Origin: an uncultured Eubacteriales bacterium
Lineage (GTDB): Bacteria; Bacillota; Clostridia; Oscillospirales; Oscillospiraceae
NCBI GenBank assembly: GCA_900319635.1
Contig: ONPF01000015.1
Location: forward strand, 1 to 37,002
Direction: 5' to 3'
Length of the DNA stretch: 37,002 nt
Shown: piece by piece, positions 1 through 8,870 of the stretch
How the letters are laid out: each line of letters opens with the position of its first letter
Numbering within the stretch: position 1 is the first letter of the stretch
Position numbers and translations under genes: made by a program
The notes under the pieces: model-generated
The model's input: the letters and a program-made list of their open reading frames with translations, nothing else
Told to the model about the DNA's origin: nothing
Databases searched by the model: none

Positions 1-2
1 TT

Positions 3-16
3 CACTTCCCACTCCT
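3..16 (-). promoter_or_regulatory. Possible ribosome binding site and GTG start of a next gene beyond the left edge
   Basis: Downstream of the iolG stop, the minus strand reads AGGAGT (16-11), five bases, then GTG (5-3). This is the spacing of a translation start, so the inositol operon probably continues off the window. Only two bases follow the putative start codon, so the gene cannot be identified. Confidence 0.35.
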
Positions 17-46
17 GTCCCGAATCCGATCATCGTCTATGTAGTT

Positions 47-1084
47 TCAGCAGTAGAGCTCCGGTTTCTCGATGGTATCCACCTTCAGGAACCGGGAGGT
101 TCCGCGGGAGGCATTCAGGGCGTCGCCGGCAACACAGGCCACATAGCCGTCCCAGGCGGAGGGGCCGGTGAGTTTGCCCTTGTTCACAGAGTCTGCCCAG
201 GCGCTCAGTTCGATGTCATAGGCTTCGATGAAGCGCTCCTTCCAGTCGGTCATAATGGGCATGCACTCGGCGGGGTTCAGGCTGTCCCAGCCGGCAGGGC
301 GGGAGCGGCGGACCACGGCGTAGGGATCGGGGAGCTTCACGGTACCGTTCTCGCAGACGACCTCGCACTGGATGTCATAGCCATAGCCGTCGGCCACCTG
401 GACTTCCACGTCGATGAAGCAGCCCTTCTTGGTACGCAGCAGAACGACCTGGGGGTTGTCATAGCCCTTGGTGGAGTTGGCGCTCTGGCGCACGCGCACG
501 CACTGGGCATCCTCGTACTCATCGCTCAGCAGCCAGCGGCAGATGTCCAGCTCGTGGATGGCCACATTGGTGATGCCGTTTTCGGTCTTGAAGCCCGGCC
601 CCTGGGAGACATTGCGGTGGCAGGCCTTGATGAGCAGGGGCGCGCCCAGCTCGCCGGAGTCGATGATACGCTTCATCTCGGCATAGCCCCGGTCATAGCG
701 GCGCATGAAGCCCACCTGTACCAGGCGCTTGCCGATCTCCAGCTCGCGGGCGATGATCTCCTCGCAGTCCGCCGCGTTCTGGCTCAGGGGCTTTTCACAG
801 AAGCACCACTTCTCGTGTTTGAGCACCTCCATCACATAGTCATGATGGGTGGAGTCGATGGAGGTGATGACCACTGCTTCCACCTCGGGATCCGCGATCA
901 GGCCATTGCAGTCGCTGCCGAAGGAGCGGATGCCGTACTTGGCAGCCAGATCATCCGCGCTCCGTGCAGTGTTGGAGGCCACAGCCACCACAGTGGCGCC
1001 GGGGACCCTTTCGATGATGCGGCGGCAGTGATCCTTGCCGATGGCTCCGCAGCCGATCAAGCCAACTTTCAAAACCTTATCCAA
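47..1084 (-). CDS. iolG: Gfo/Idh/MocA-family inositol 2-dehydrogenase
   Basis: Likely NAD-dependent oxidation of myo-inositol to 2-keto-myo-inositol (scyllo-inosose), the first step of inositol breakdown in the cytoplasm. The N-terminal Rossmann motif is GLIGCGAIGKDH, followed by the family EKPLS lysine motif and a C-terminal domain containing AIHELDICRW, where the catalytic Asp/His pair is expected. I place the start at TTG (1084-1082) because AAGGAGGAG lies six bases upstream and the Rossmann fold begins at once, giving 345 residues. A longer frame from 1153 would overlap the end of iolD and has no such site. Last visible gene of the operon, 13 bases after iolD. The family also includes scyllo-inositol and other sugar dehydrogenases, so the context decides the name. 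Confidence 0.85.
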   Translation of the reverse strand: MDKVLKVGLIGCGAIGKDHCRRIIERVPGATVVAVASNTARSADDLAAKYGIRSFGSDCNGLIADPEVEAVVITSIDSTHHDYVMEVLKHEKWCFCEKPLSQNAADCEEIIARELEIGKRLVQVGFMRRYDRGYAEMKRIIDSGELGAPLLIKACHRNVSQGPGFKTENGITNVAIHELDICRWLLSDEYEDAQCVRVRQSANSTKGYDNPQVVLLRTKKGCFIDVEVQVADGYGYDIQCEVVCENGTVKLPDPYAVVRRSRPAGWDSLNPAECMPIMTDWKERFIEAYDIELSAWADSVNKGKLTGPSAWDGYVACVAGDALNASRGTSRFLKVDTIEKPELYC

Positions 1085-1097
1085 TGTTATCTCCTCC

Positions 1098-3023
1098 TTA
1101 AAACTTTCTGGCAGTCTCCACATGGGCTGCCGTATCCCGGTAAGCTTCCACATTCCGGGGATTCTCGCTGACCTCGGTGTCGCCCACGCGCCACCAGGAA
1201 CCGTAGCCCTCGGTCATGGACTTGGGCAGTACGCGGATATCGAAGAGCACCGGCACATCCTTGATGAATTTGGCCTCCGCGATGGCGGCGCGCAGCTGCT
1301 CCAGGCTGCGGACGGTGTAGCCCTTGCAGCCGTAGCCCTCGGCGATCTTGGCAAAATCCACCGGCATGAAGGGGCCGGAGTGCTTTCCATCCTCGCCCCG
1401 GAAGCGCAGCTCCGTGCAGAGGGTGTCGTTGCCGTGGCCCACCTGCAGGTTGTTGATGCAGCCGAAGCTTGCATTGTTGAACAGGCAGATGTTGATCTTC
1501 TTATGCTCCTGGAGAGCGGTGAGCATCTCGGAATGGAGCATGATGAAGCTGCCGTCGCCGGCCATGGCGTAGACGTCCCTGTCGCCGATGGCGTACTTCA
1601 CGCCCAGGGCGCCGGAGATCTCATAGCCCATGCAGGAGTAGCCGTACTCCATATGATAGGTATCAAGAGCCTTGGGGCGCCACATACGCTGCATATCGCC
1701 CGGCAGTGAGCCGGAGGCGCCGATGACCACGTCCTCGGGGTCGATGCATTCGTTGATTACGCCCAGGACCGCGGTCTGGGTCAGTTCAGCATCCAGATCC
1801 TCAGCAAAGCGGAAGGCGGATTTTGCATTGGCATCCTTGACCTCGGGCACGTAATCCGGGCCGAAGGTGATGCCATCAAGACGCTTCAGCTCCTGTTTCC
1901 AGCGGGCAATGGCCTCGTCCACCTCGGTGGTATAGGGGGCCTTGTAGCCCTCCAGTTCCCTGAGCAGGGCGGGCAGAGCCATCTTGGCATCCGCCACCAG
2001 GGGAACGGCAGCGTCCATCTTCAGGGCCTGGAACTCGGAGACGTTGATGTTCACGAACTTGGCGTCGTCCCGGAAGAGCCACTTGGAAGAGGTGGTAAAG
2101 TCGGTGTAGCGGGTGCCAACGCCGATGATCAGGTCTGCGTCCTTGGCGATCTCATTGGCGGCGGAGCAGCCGGTGACGCCGATGCCGCCCAGGTTCAGGG
2201 GGTGATCCCAAACCACGGCGCTCTTGCCCGCCTGGGTCTCGCCAAAGGGGATGCCGGTGACTTCCGCGAAGGTGCGGAACTGCTCGTGGGCTTCGCTGTA
2301 GCGAACGCCGCCGCCGCAGATCATCAGGGGGCGCTTGGCGGCGCGAATGAGGGCGGCAGCCTCCTTGAGAGCCTCTTCCTCGGGCAGGCGGCGAGCCAGA
2401 CGATGGACCCGTTTGCGGAAGAAGCTCTCGGGGTAATCATAGGCCTCGCCTTCCACATCCTGCGGCATGGCAAGGCAGACGGCGCCGGTATTGGCGGGGT
2501 CGGTCAGCACGCGCATGGCGGAGATCATGGCGCTCATCAGCTGCTCGGGCCGGACGATGCGATCCCAATAGCGGCAGACAGCGCGGAAGGCGTCGTTGGT
2601 GGAGAGGGACAGATCATGGATCTGCTCTACCTGCTGCAGCACCGGATCCGGCTGGCGGCAGGCATATACATCGCCGGGCAGGATCAGCACGGGGATGTTG
2701 TTGGCGGTGGCGGTGGCGGCGGCGGTGACCATGTTGGCAGCGCCGGGGCCAACGGAGCTGGTGACGGCAATGATCTTTTTGCGCTTGCACTGGCGGGCGA
2801 AAGCCACGGCGGTATGGGCCATGCCCTGCTCGTTCTTGCCCTGCCAGACGTGCATCCGGTGGGCCTCCTGGCCCAGAGCCTGACCCAGGCCCACCACATT
2901 GCCGTGGCCGGGCAGCATGATCACACCCTCCACAAAGGGATGCTCAATGCCGTCATAGGCGATATACTGGTTTTCCAGGAAGCGGACCAGGGCCTGCGCC
3001 ATAGTCAGACGTACGGTTTTCAT
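1098..3023 (-). CDS. iolD: 3D-(3,5/4)-trihydroxycyclohexane-1,2-dione hydrolase (ThDP-dependent)
   Basis: Opens the ring of the diketo-inositol made by IolE to give 5-deoxy-D-glucuronate. The 641 residues show the acetolactate-synthase-like three-domain architecture. The N-terminal PYR domain carries the expected catalytic Glu region ([20 protein letters not shown]), and the C-terminal PP domain carries the ThDP/Mg motif beginning AGDGSF and ending near [11 protein letters not shown]. Length and the long N-terminal region match IolD rather than acetolactate synthase. It starts at ATG 3023 with AAGGAGG nine bases upstream and lies 11 bases after iolB. Together with iolB, iolE and iolG it gives a complete route from myo-inositol to 5-keto-2-deoxy-D-gluconate. 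Confidence 0.93.
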   Translation of the reverse strand: MKTVRLTMAQALVRFLENQYIAYDGIEHPFVEGVIMLPGHGNVVGLGQALGQEAHRMHVWQGKNEQGMAHTAVAFARQCKRKKIIAVTSSVGPGAANMVTAAATATANNIPVLILPGDVYACRQPDPVLQQVEQIHDLSLSTNDAFRAVCRYWDRIVRPEQLMSAMISAMRVLTDPANTGAVCLAMPQDVEGEAYDYPESFFRKRVHRLARRLPEEEALKEAAALIRAAKRPLMICGGGVRYSEAHEQFRTFAEVTGIPFGETQAGKSAVVWDHPLNLGGIGVTGCSAANEIAKDADLIIGVGTRYTDFTTSSKWLFRDDAKFVNINVSEFQALKMDAAVPLVADAKMALPALLRELEGYKAPYTTEVDEAIARWKQELKRLDGITFGPDYVPEVKDANAKSAFRFAEDLDAELTQTAVLGVINECIDPEDVVIGASGSLPGDMQRMWRPKALDTYHMEYGYSCMGYEISGALGVKYAIGDRDVYAMAGDGSFIMLHSEMLTALQEHKKINICLFNNASFGCINNLQVGHGNDTLCTELRFRGEDGKHSGPFMPVDFAKIAEGYGCKGYTVRSLEQLRAAIAEAKFIKDVPVLFDIRVLPKSMTEGYGSWWRVGDTEVSENPRNVEAYRDTAAHVETARKF

Positions 3024-3034
3024 CGTCTTCCTCC

Positions 3035-3835
3035 TTATCCCTTGAAGATGTGGTCGTTGGCATCCGGCTTCCAGAGCCAGGCGTGTTCGGGGTCGTCGAT
3101 GCGGGTCTTCAGCCAGGGATCTCCGTCCAGGTGGCGGATGCCCCAGGAGTAGCAGAGGGCGTAGCCGGGTGCGGTGACCTGGGAGTGGAAGCCCGATGTG
3201 ATGACGCTCATGCCGTTGTGCTGGGTTTTGTAGATCTCGCCGTTGGCAAAGCCCGCGCCGAAGCCCTGGGGATGGTCAAAGCGGTAAAAGTACACCTCCG
3301 GCTGAGGATGGTGGTGGGGCGGGTAGCTGGACCACTTGCCGGGGTAGCTGAGCACCTCCCCCAGCACCATGTTGGAGAAGGGAGCGTTTTCATAATCGAA
3401 GAAGGTCTTGATTTCCCTCTTCATTGTGCCCATCAGCTCGCCCTTGGCGCCGGCGTGCTGGGTCTGCATGGTCTCCGGGGTGTACAGGACAGCTTCATAG
3501 TCCCGCTCGTTCAGGGTCTTCTGAATGTAGATCTCGCTGTGGCAGCGGGCGGTAAGGCAGATTTCGGTGCGGCGGGGAGCCAGCAGACAGTATGCCTCAT
3601 GATAAAAGCAGTCCGGGCGCTGGGCTTCAACGCGCTTGTCGTTCCAGGCAATCTCTACTGCGCCCTGGAAGAGCAGCACGGCGCATTCCTTCTCTTCCTC
3701 GCAGATGGTGAAGCTGTCCCCTTCCTCCATGAGCAGCAGGCCCACGTCCATCATAGTGCCATAGTCGTCCTCAGCGGTGTCGATATAGGTATTGTAGCCC
3801 CGCTGCAGCTCGGTGTTCTTATTCAGGTAAGTCAT
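3035..3835 (-). CDS. iolB: 5-deoxy-glucuronate isomerase
   Basis: Aldose-ketose isomerase turning 5-deoxy-D-glucuronate into 5-keto-2-deoxy-D-gluconate (DKG). It is a cupin-type protein of 266 residues. The metal-site stretch [16 protein letters not shown], followed by HPQGFGAGF, is the IolB signature. The start is taken at ATG 3835, seven bases after the iolE stop, because the earlier in-frame ATG (3889) lies inside iolE. Its ribosome site (GAGG) is weak, which suggests coupling to iolE translation. The product is the branch point discussed for this operon: a D-threo ketose acid normally phosphorylated by IolC, a gene not seen here. Confidence 0.93.
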   Translation of the reverse strand: MTYLNKNTELQRGYNTYIDTAEDDYGTMMDVGLLLMEEGDSFTICEEEKECAVLLFQGAVEIAWNDKRVEAQRPDCFYHEAYCLLAPRRTEICLTARCHSEIYIQKTLNERDYEAVLYTPETMQTQHAGAKGELMGTMKREIKTFFDYENAPFSNMVLGEVLSYPGKWSSYPPHHHPQPEVYFYRFDHPQGFGAGFANGEIYKTQHNGMSVITSGFHSQVTAPGYALCYSWGIRHLDGDPWLKTRIDDPEHAWLWKPDANDHIFKG

Positions 3836-3842
3836 GCTTGCC

Positions 3843-4712
3843 TCACAGTCCGGTATGCTCGCGGATATAGCGCCGCCCCTTGATGGCATACTCCAGCGGA
3901 TCGGCCTTGGCCGGATAGCCTGCCTCGCTCAGCACCTGAAACACGGGATCGAAATTCACATCGCCGTCGCCGGGGACGGTGAAGGCGCCGTTGCGCACGG
4001 CGGTGAGGAAGCTCCAGTTGTTCTTTCTGGCCTCCTCCACCACACGGAGGCGCATGTCCTTCAAATGCACATGGCCCACCCGGTCCACATACTTTTTCAG
4101 CATGGCCAGGGGATCTTCGCCGGCAAAGGTGAAGTGGCCGGTGTCATAGCAGAGGAACACGGCCTCCGGGTCGGTGTTGGCCATCATGCGGTCGGTCTCC
4201 TCCGAGGTCTGCACCACAGTGCCCATATGGTGGTGGAAGCAGAGCTTGAAGCCCCGCTCCCGGGCTACCCTTCCCAGCTTGTTCAGCCCGTCGCAGAAGC
4301 GGTCCCACTCGGCATCGTTCATCACATATTTGTGACCGCCGGTGAGAATGGGGACCTCCGTCTTCCCCTGGATCGAGTAGCTCTGCTCGCTGACATTGAT
4401 GCGGTTGGCGCCTACAGCCGTGAGGAAGTCCAGCTCCCGGATGAAGTCCGCCTCCACCTCCTCATAGGGCTTGGTCAGCAGAAAGGAGGAGAACCAGCGG
4501 CTGGCGATGCGCATGCCGCGCAGGTCCAGCTGCCTTTTCAGCTCCACAGGATCGCTGGGGTATTTGTTGCCGATCTCACAGCCGGTGAAGCCCGCCAGGG
4601 CCATCTCGCTGACCGTCTGCTTGAAGGTGTTCTCCGCGCCCAGCTCGGGCATGTCATCATTGCACCAGCCGATGGGCGCAATGCCGAGAAAAACAGTTTT
4701 GGGGTCAAACAT
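3843..4712 (-). CDS. iolE: Myo-inosose-2 dehydratase
   Basis: Dehydrates 2-keto-myo-inositol to the trihydroxycyclohexane-1,2-dione used by IolD. The 289 residues form a xylose-isomerase-like TIM barrel. Family hallmarks are the N-terminal PIGWCNDDMPELG stretch, GCEIGNKYP, and the metal-site sequences HHHMGTVVQT, YDTGHFTFAG and HVHLKDMR. A good ribosome site (GGGAGG) precedes ATG 4712. It follows the Ldh_2-family gene by 18 bases in the same operon. Nothing looks truncated. Confidence 0.93.
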   Translation of the reverse strand: MFDPKTVFLGIAPIGWCNDDMPELGAENTFKQTVSEMALAGFTGCEIGNKYPSDPVELKRQLDLRGMRIASRWFSSFLLTKPYEEVEADFIRELDFLTAVGANRINVSEQSYSIQGKTEVPILTGGHKYVMNDAEWDRFCDGLNKLGRVARERGFKLCFHHHMGTVVQTSEETDRMMANTDPEAVFLCYDTGHFTFAGEDPLAMLKKYVDRVGHVHLKDMRLRVVEEARKNNWSFLTAVRNGAFTVPGDGDVNFDPVFQVLSEAGYPAKADPLEYAIKGRRYIREHTGL

Positions 4713-4730
4713 CCCTTTCTTCCTCCCTTT

Positions 4731-5795
4731 TCAAGCGTTAAAATGTGCAACCAATCCGGCGAAGTCGGTCCCCTCCTCCACCGCGCCCAGGCTGATGGAA
4801 AGCTCCGTCAGTTCCCGGGCCAGAGCCTCGCTCACCGCAAAGCCCGTCTTTTTCATCTCATCAAATTTCCGATATTCGATCTCGCCCGGCAGGAAGATCT
4901 CCTGCACGCCGGGAGCCTTGCGTCCGTCCTTCATCATGCGCACATAGCGGTCCACCTCGTCCTTGAATTGCTCGATGGGCATGAATTTGCCGGGATCGAT
5001 CACGATCACGCAAAAGCCGGTGTTTTCCTTTTCCAGCTTGGAGAACAGGCCCAGATCCGTGCCGAAGCAGGCGGCAGAGAACATGGTGCTGAGCACGTCC
5101 ACCATTACAGCCAGACCATAGCCCTTATGCCCCGCGATGGGAGACAGGGAGAAGGCCTTTCCGGGGTCCGTGGTGGGAGCGCCGTCATAGTCCTTGGCCC
5201 ACTCCGCGGGAATGGACTGGCCCTCCCGCTCGGCCGCCTGGATTTTGCCCATGGCCACGCAGGTGGTGGAGATGTCCATCACGATGGGATACTCCTTCCC
5301 CGCCGGAACCCCCAGGATGATGGGGTTCGTGCCGATGAGCCGATCCGCCCCTCCGAAAGGCGAGGTGAAGGCATAGGTGTTGCAGCAGACCAGCGCCACC
5401 ATATCGTCCGCAGCGGCGCGCCAGCCGTAATAGGAGCCGCAGCCGATGTTGGCATTGTGGCGTCCCACTGCCATGGCGATGCCGAATTCTCTGGCCTTCT
5501 CCTTCGCCAGGTCATAGGCCTTGTTTACGGAAACGATTCCGGAGCCGTTATCACAGTCGAACACCAAAACGGCGCCGGTGTCAAGTAATTTTTCAAATCT
5601 GGGTTTGTTGTTCAGGGAGCCTGCCTTGATCTGACGCAGATAGCGGGTCAGGCGGGACAGGCCATGGGAATACACGCCGGTAAAGTCTGAGTGGGCGATG
5701 ACCTTGGCAATGATCTCCGCGTCCCCTTCCGGAAAGTCCGAGGCGGTGAGAATGCCGCGAACCAGGCGCACCTCTTCTTCATAGCCGATATTCAT
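4731..5795 (-). CDS. Ldh_2-family (malate/L-lactate-type) NAD(P)-dependent dehydrogenase
   Basis: Member of the malate/L-lactate/ureidoglycolate dehydrogenase family (non-Rossmann fold). Visible marks are the SHGLSRL motif near the N-terminus, GRHNANIGCGSYYG, NPIILGVPAG, and the late GHKGYGLAVMVD stretch. The start is ATG 5795 with GAAGGAAA upstream, giving 354 residues; the longer frame from 5963 lies within the LarA-like gene. Members oxidise or reduce 2-hydroxy/2-keto acids, and sequence alone does not fix the substrate. Beside a LarA-type racemase and a predicted D-malate-forming chain, L-malate to oxaloacetate is the most economical reading (inference). Alternatives are another hydroxyacid or a DKG reductase. 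Confidence 0.8.
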   Translation of the reverse strand: MNIGYEEEVRLVRGILTASDFPEGDAEIIAKVIAHSDFTGVYSHGLSRLTRYLRQIKAGSLNNKPRFEKLLDTGAVLVFDCDNGSGIVSVNKAYDLAKEKAREFGIAMAVGRHNANIGCGSYYGWRAAADDMVALVCCNTYAFTSPFGGADRLIGTNPIILGVPAGKEYPIVMDISTTCVAMGKIQAAEREGQSIPAEWAKDYDGAPTTDPGKAFSLSPIAGHKGYGLAVMVDVLSTMFSAACFGTDLGLFSKLEKENTGFCVIVIDPGKFMPIEQFKDEVDRYVRMMKDGRKAPGVQEIFLPGEIEYRKFDEMKKTGFAVSEALARELTELSISLGAVEEGTDFAGLVAHFNA

Positions 5796-5814
5796 AGCAT
5801 TTCCTTCTTTCGAT

Positions 5815-7065
5815 TCAGTTACGGATCCTGGGCAGCGTGGAACCTCCAAAGGGCATGGCCAGAACGCTGGCGTCTGTGCCAAGCTCCCGGAAGGCAGCGT
5901 CCAGGGCCTGCTGGGCTGAGGGCATGGGCTTGAGGAAAATCGAACGGACGAAGTCCTCTTCAAGGTCTGAGACCAGGAAGACCTTGGCCTTCTGCAGGGT
6001 CATGGCGATGGCCGCGGCCTTGTGCCCGCCCAGCTGGAAATCCCTGCCGATGCGCTCGATCATGGCCTCCGGTGAGGGGGATGTGGTCATCCACTCCTCA
6101 AACACCCGCTCGCCCAGACCCTCCCGGCAGGAGCCGATCAGGATGATGATGCCGCCCTGGCGCACCGCGTGGCGGGCATTGTCCAGGGCCTTCTGGGTCT
6201 GGTACAGGTTCAGGTCCTTTGGCGCTCCCCCCTGGCTTACGATCACGATATCCGCAGGCTCCTCAAGACGCTTGAGATAGATGGTGTCCAGGAAAGCGCA
6301 GAGCTTCCGATGGGCTGCCGTCACATCTCCGGCAGCCGCGCACAGGATCTCCTTGTGCTCGCCCAGCACCACATTCAGGATAAAGTCGATCCCGCAGATG
6401 GCCCCGGCCTCCTCGATGTCCATACGCAGGGGATTTCCTTCCAGATTTCCGGCGCAGGCCTCCGGGCGCACCATCATGGAGTGATTCGACTGAATGGCCG
6501 CCCTTGTGGAGCAGCCCGGCATGATCGCCTTGGCCCCGCCGGAATAGCCGGCGAAATAATGGTACTCCACATTCCCCAGGCAGATCCTCCGATCCGCCTC
6601 GGCCACAACCCGTGTAATATCCACCGGGGTTCCCGCCTTGGTGACGCCCAGGTGCACGCAATCGGCCGGATCGCTGTCTACGCAGCGGATCTCCCGCCAG
6701 GCCCGCTCCCCCGCCAGGCGGCGCTTCTCCTCATCGCTCTGACGTCGGTGGCTGCCCAGGGCAAAGACCAGCGTGATATCCTCCGGTCGGATCCCCGCGG
6801 CATAGAGCTCATCCAGCAGCGGGGGCATCACCTTGGCCGTGGGCATGGGCCGGGTCAGATCGCTGGTGATGATGGCAACAGTCTGGCCGGGATGAAGGAT
6901 CTCCCTCAGGCGCGGCGATCCCACAGGCTCCCGCAAGGCCCGGCGCACTTCTTCCTCCTCCGAGGCGATGGCGGGGGCCGCGTTTGCCCGCAGCACCCCC
7001 ATCAGGTTCTTCTCGGGCAGCTCCACAGTCTGCACACCGCTGCCCATTCCGAATTCCAGCTTCAT
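5815..7065 (-). CDS. LarA-family nickel-pincer racemase/epimerase, possibly a malate racemase
   Basis: Homologue of lactate racemase LarA, whose Ni-pincer nucleotide cofactor is made by LarB, LarC and LarE (none in this window). In 416 residues, the positions matching LarA catalytic and cofactor residues are kept: SDLTRP (Asp69, Arg72), GSHR (His106), VEYHYFAGYSGGAKAIMPG (His169, Lys179) and NHSMM (His195). The start at ATG 7065 overlaps the transketolase C-subunit stop in an ATGA. The family is known to include malate and other 2-hydroxyacid racemases and sugar-acid epimerases. Its neighbours (PGK-like kinase upstream, Ldh_2 dehydrogenase 19 bases downstream) favour interconversion of D- and L-malate. 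The family call is firm; the substrate is inferred. Confidence 0.85.
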   Translation of the reverse strand: MKLEFGMGSGVQTVELPEKNLMGVLRANAAPAIASEEEEVRRALREPVGSPRLREILHPGQTVAIITSDLTRPMPTAKVMPPLLDELYAAGIRPEDITLVFALGSHRRQSDEEKRRLAGERAWREIRCVDSDPADCVHLGVTKAGTPVDITRVVAEADRRICLGNVEYHYFAGYSGGAKAIMPGCSTRAAIQSNHSMMVRPEACAGNLEGNPLRMDIEEAGAICGIDFILNVVLGEHKEILCAAAGDVTAAHRKLCAFLDTIYLKRLEEPADIVIVSQGGAPKDLNLYQTQKALDNARHAVRQGGIIILIGSCREGLGERVFEEWMTTSPSPEAMIERIGRDFQLGGHKAAAIAMTLQKAKVFLVSDLEEDFVRSIFLKPMPSAQQALDAAFRELGTDASVLAMPFGGSTLPRIRN

Positions 7066-8030
7066 TTCGTCTGTTTCCTCTTCACGGCCTCCCGCGCGGC
7101 ACGGGTCACATGCTCCGCCGTCAGGCCGAAGCGCTGCTGCAGATAGCCCTGGGGACCCACCTCGCCGAAGCAATCCTCCACAGCCACCGCCTCCAGCGGT
7201 GTGGGGCAGCGGCGGGCCAGCAGCTCGCTCACAGCAGAAGTAAGGCCGCCGATCCGGTTGTGATTTTCCGCTGTGACCACGGCACCGGTCTTTCCAGCCC
7301 AGGCCAGCACAGTCTCCTCATCCAGGGGTTTCACGGTAAAGCAGTCCACCACCGCGGCGCTGATGCCCTCTTCCTCCAGGGTTTTGGCGGCCTGCATGGC
7401 CTCATGGACCAGAATGCCGCAGGCGAAGATCACAACATCCGTGCCCTCCCGCAGCGTCACGGCCTTGCCAATGGGCAGCTCGCTTCCCTCCGCATAGACC
7501 TTGGCATAGCTCTTGCGTCCCACGCGGATGTACTTCACCCCCGGGCGATCCTTGCACTGGCGCAGGACGCTTATGAGCATGGTGGGGTCGGTAACGTCGA
7601 TCACGGTGGCGCCGGGAATGGCCCGGTAAAGCGCCATGTCCTCAAAGGGCATGTGTGTTCCGCCGTTCATGGCGGCGGTGACTCCTGGGTCGGTTCCGAT
7701 TACGGTGATGTCGTTTTTCGCGTAGCCAGCCGAAAGGAACAGCTGGTCGTAGCAGCGGCGGGAGGCAAAGGGTCCGAAGGTATGCACCATAGGCTTGAAG
7801 CCCGCAGCGGCCAGGCCGCAGGCCACGCCGATCATGTTGGCCTCAGCAATGCCGCAGTTGATCGCGCGGTCTGGATTGGCAGCGGCCCACTTGGCGGTGC
7901 CGATGCAGTTCATCAGATCAGCATCCAGATAGATAAAGTCAGGGTCCTCCGCAGCCAAGGCAGGGATGGTCTCCCCCAGCACGCTCTTGCAGAGGCGGGG
8001 ATCCATGCTGCCGTCATATACGATCTTCAT
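7062..8030 (-). CDS. Transketolase, C-terminal subunit (split enzyme)
   Basis: Carries the PYR and C-terminal domains of a two-subunit transketolase, 322 residues. The catalytic Glu that activates ThDP is in CGIAEANMIGVA, followed by the typical HTFGPFASRRCYDQ stretch and a C-terminal domain ending KQTK. It overlaps the N-subunit gene by four bases (ATGA), with GGGAGGTGG as ribosome site, so the subunits are made together. Split transketolases in catabolic operons often act on non-housekeeping ketoses, as in apulose-phosphate and sulfofructose pathways. Here the operon product DKG is a ketose with the 3S,4R (D-threo) arrangement that transketolases use as donor. The acceptor is not identifiable from sequence. 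Confidence 0.9.
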   Translation of the reverse strand: MKIVYDGSMDPRLCKSVLGETIPALAAEDPDFIYLDADLMNCIGTAKWAAANPDRAINCGIAEANMIGVACGLAAAGFKPMVHTFGPFASRRCYDQLFLSAGYAKNDITVIGTDPGVTAAMNGGTHMPFEDMALYRAIPGATVIDVTDPTMLISVLRQCKDRPGVKYIRVGRKSYAKVYAEGSELPIGKAVTLREGTDVVIFACGILVHEAMQAAKTLEEEGISAAVVDCFTVKPLDEETVLAWAGKTGAVVTAENHNRIGGLTSAVSELLARRCPTPLEAVAVEDCFGEVGPQGYLQQRFGLTAEHVTRAAREAVKRKQTK

Positions 8031-8869
8031 GCTTCCACCTCCCAGGCCTGTTTTTCAGCCTCCAACGCCTTGGTCCAGCGCTCGTACTGCTCATCGCTCA
8101 CCGGCAGGCTGTGGTTCATGACCTTTTCGGCCACCTCCTGCACACCTGCGCCCTTCACCGTGTCCAGCACAATGGCATAGGGCCGTTCACCGCCCGCTCT
8201 GGTGCGCTCCAGAGCAGGGATAAGCTCGTCGATATTGTTGCCGTTTACCTTCACGGTGTCAAAGCCGAAGGCTTCCAGCTTCTGAACATAGTCCCCCATG
8301 GGGTAAACGTCCTCGGTCCAGCCGTCCAGCTGCCGCTTGTTCCAGTCCAGCAGAACGACCAGATTTCCCAGCTTCTTTGCAGAGGCAAAGGCGAAGGCCT
8401 CCCAGACCTGGCCCTCGTTGCTCTCCCCGTCGCCCACGATGAGGAAAACGCGGCTGTCTCGGCCGCGGAGCTTGTCTCCCAGGGCCATACCGCAGGCAAG
8501 AGACGTACCCTGGCCCAGGGAGCCGGTGGTCATATCAACGCCGGGGGTCTTATTGCGGTCACAGTGGCTGGGCAGGCGGGTACCCGGTCGGTTCAGGGTC
8601 TTCAGCTCCTCATAGGGGAAAAAGCCCTTCAGCGCCAGGGTGCCGTACACGGCAGGTCCTGCATGGCCCTTGGAGCAAACCAGCTTGTCCCGCTCGGGCC
8701 ACTTGGGATCTTGGGGATCATAGCGCATTTCTCTGCCGTAAAGCACGGCCAGTACATCCGCAATGCTCAGCGCGCCGCCGATATGGCCCGAGCCGATGGC
8801 ATGGATGGCTTCAATGGCGGCTATGCGAATCTGGCAGGCAAAGGCTTTCAGTTTTCTGTTCTCGTCCAT
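8027..8869 (-). CDS. Transketolase, N-terminal subunit (ThDP-binding)
   Basis: PP domain of the split transketolase, 280 residues. It shows GSGHIGGALSIADVL, SKGHAGPAVYGTL, MTTGSLGQGTSLACGMAL, and the ThDP/Mg motif GDGESNEGQVWEA running to LDWN. The start is ATG 8869 with GAAGGGAG upstream, one base after the PGK-like stop; the earlier ATG at 8902 lies inside the PGK-like gene. It must pair with the C subunit (7062-8030). Its position between the PGK-like kinase and the racemase argues for a role in the inositol route, not for general pentose-phosphate metabolism. Confidence 0.9.
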   Translation of the reverse strand: MDENRKLKAFACQIRIAAIEAIHAIGSGHIGGALSIADVLAVLYGREMRYDPQDPKWPERDKLVCSKGHAGPAVYGTLALKGFFPYEELKTLNRPGTRLPSHCDRNKTPGVDMTTGSLGQGTSLACGMALGDKLRGRDSRVFLIVGDGESNEGQVWEAFAFASAKKLGNLVVLLDWNKRQLDGWTEDVYPMGDYVQKLEAFGFDTVKVNGNNIDELIPALERTRAGGERPYAIVLDTVKGAGVQEVAEKVMNHSLPVSDEQYERWTKALEAEKQAWEVEA

Positions 8870-8870
8870 T

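Noticed and set aside
3834-5588. Long plus-strand open frame opposite iolE and the Ldh_2 gene
   Set aside because: The translation is shadow-like and the opposite strand carries recognisable families with proper starts.
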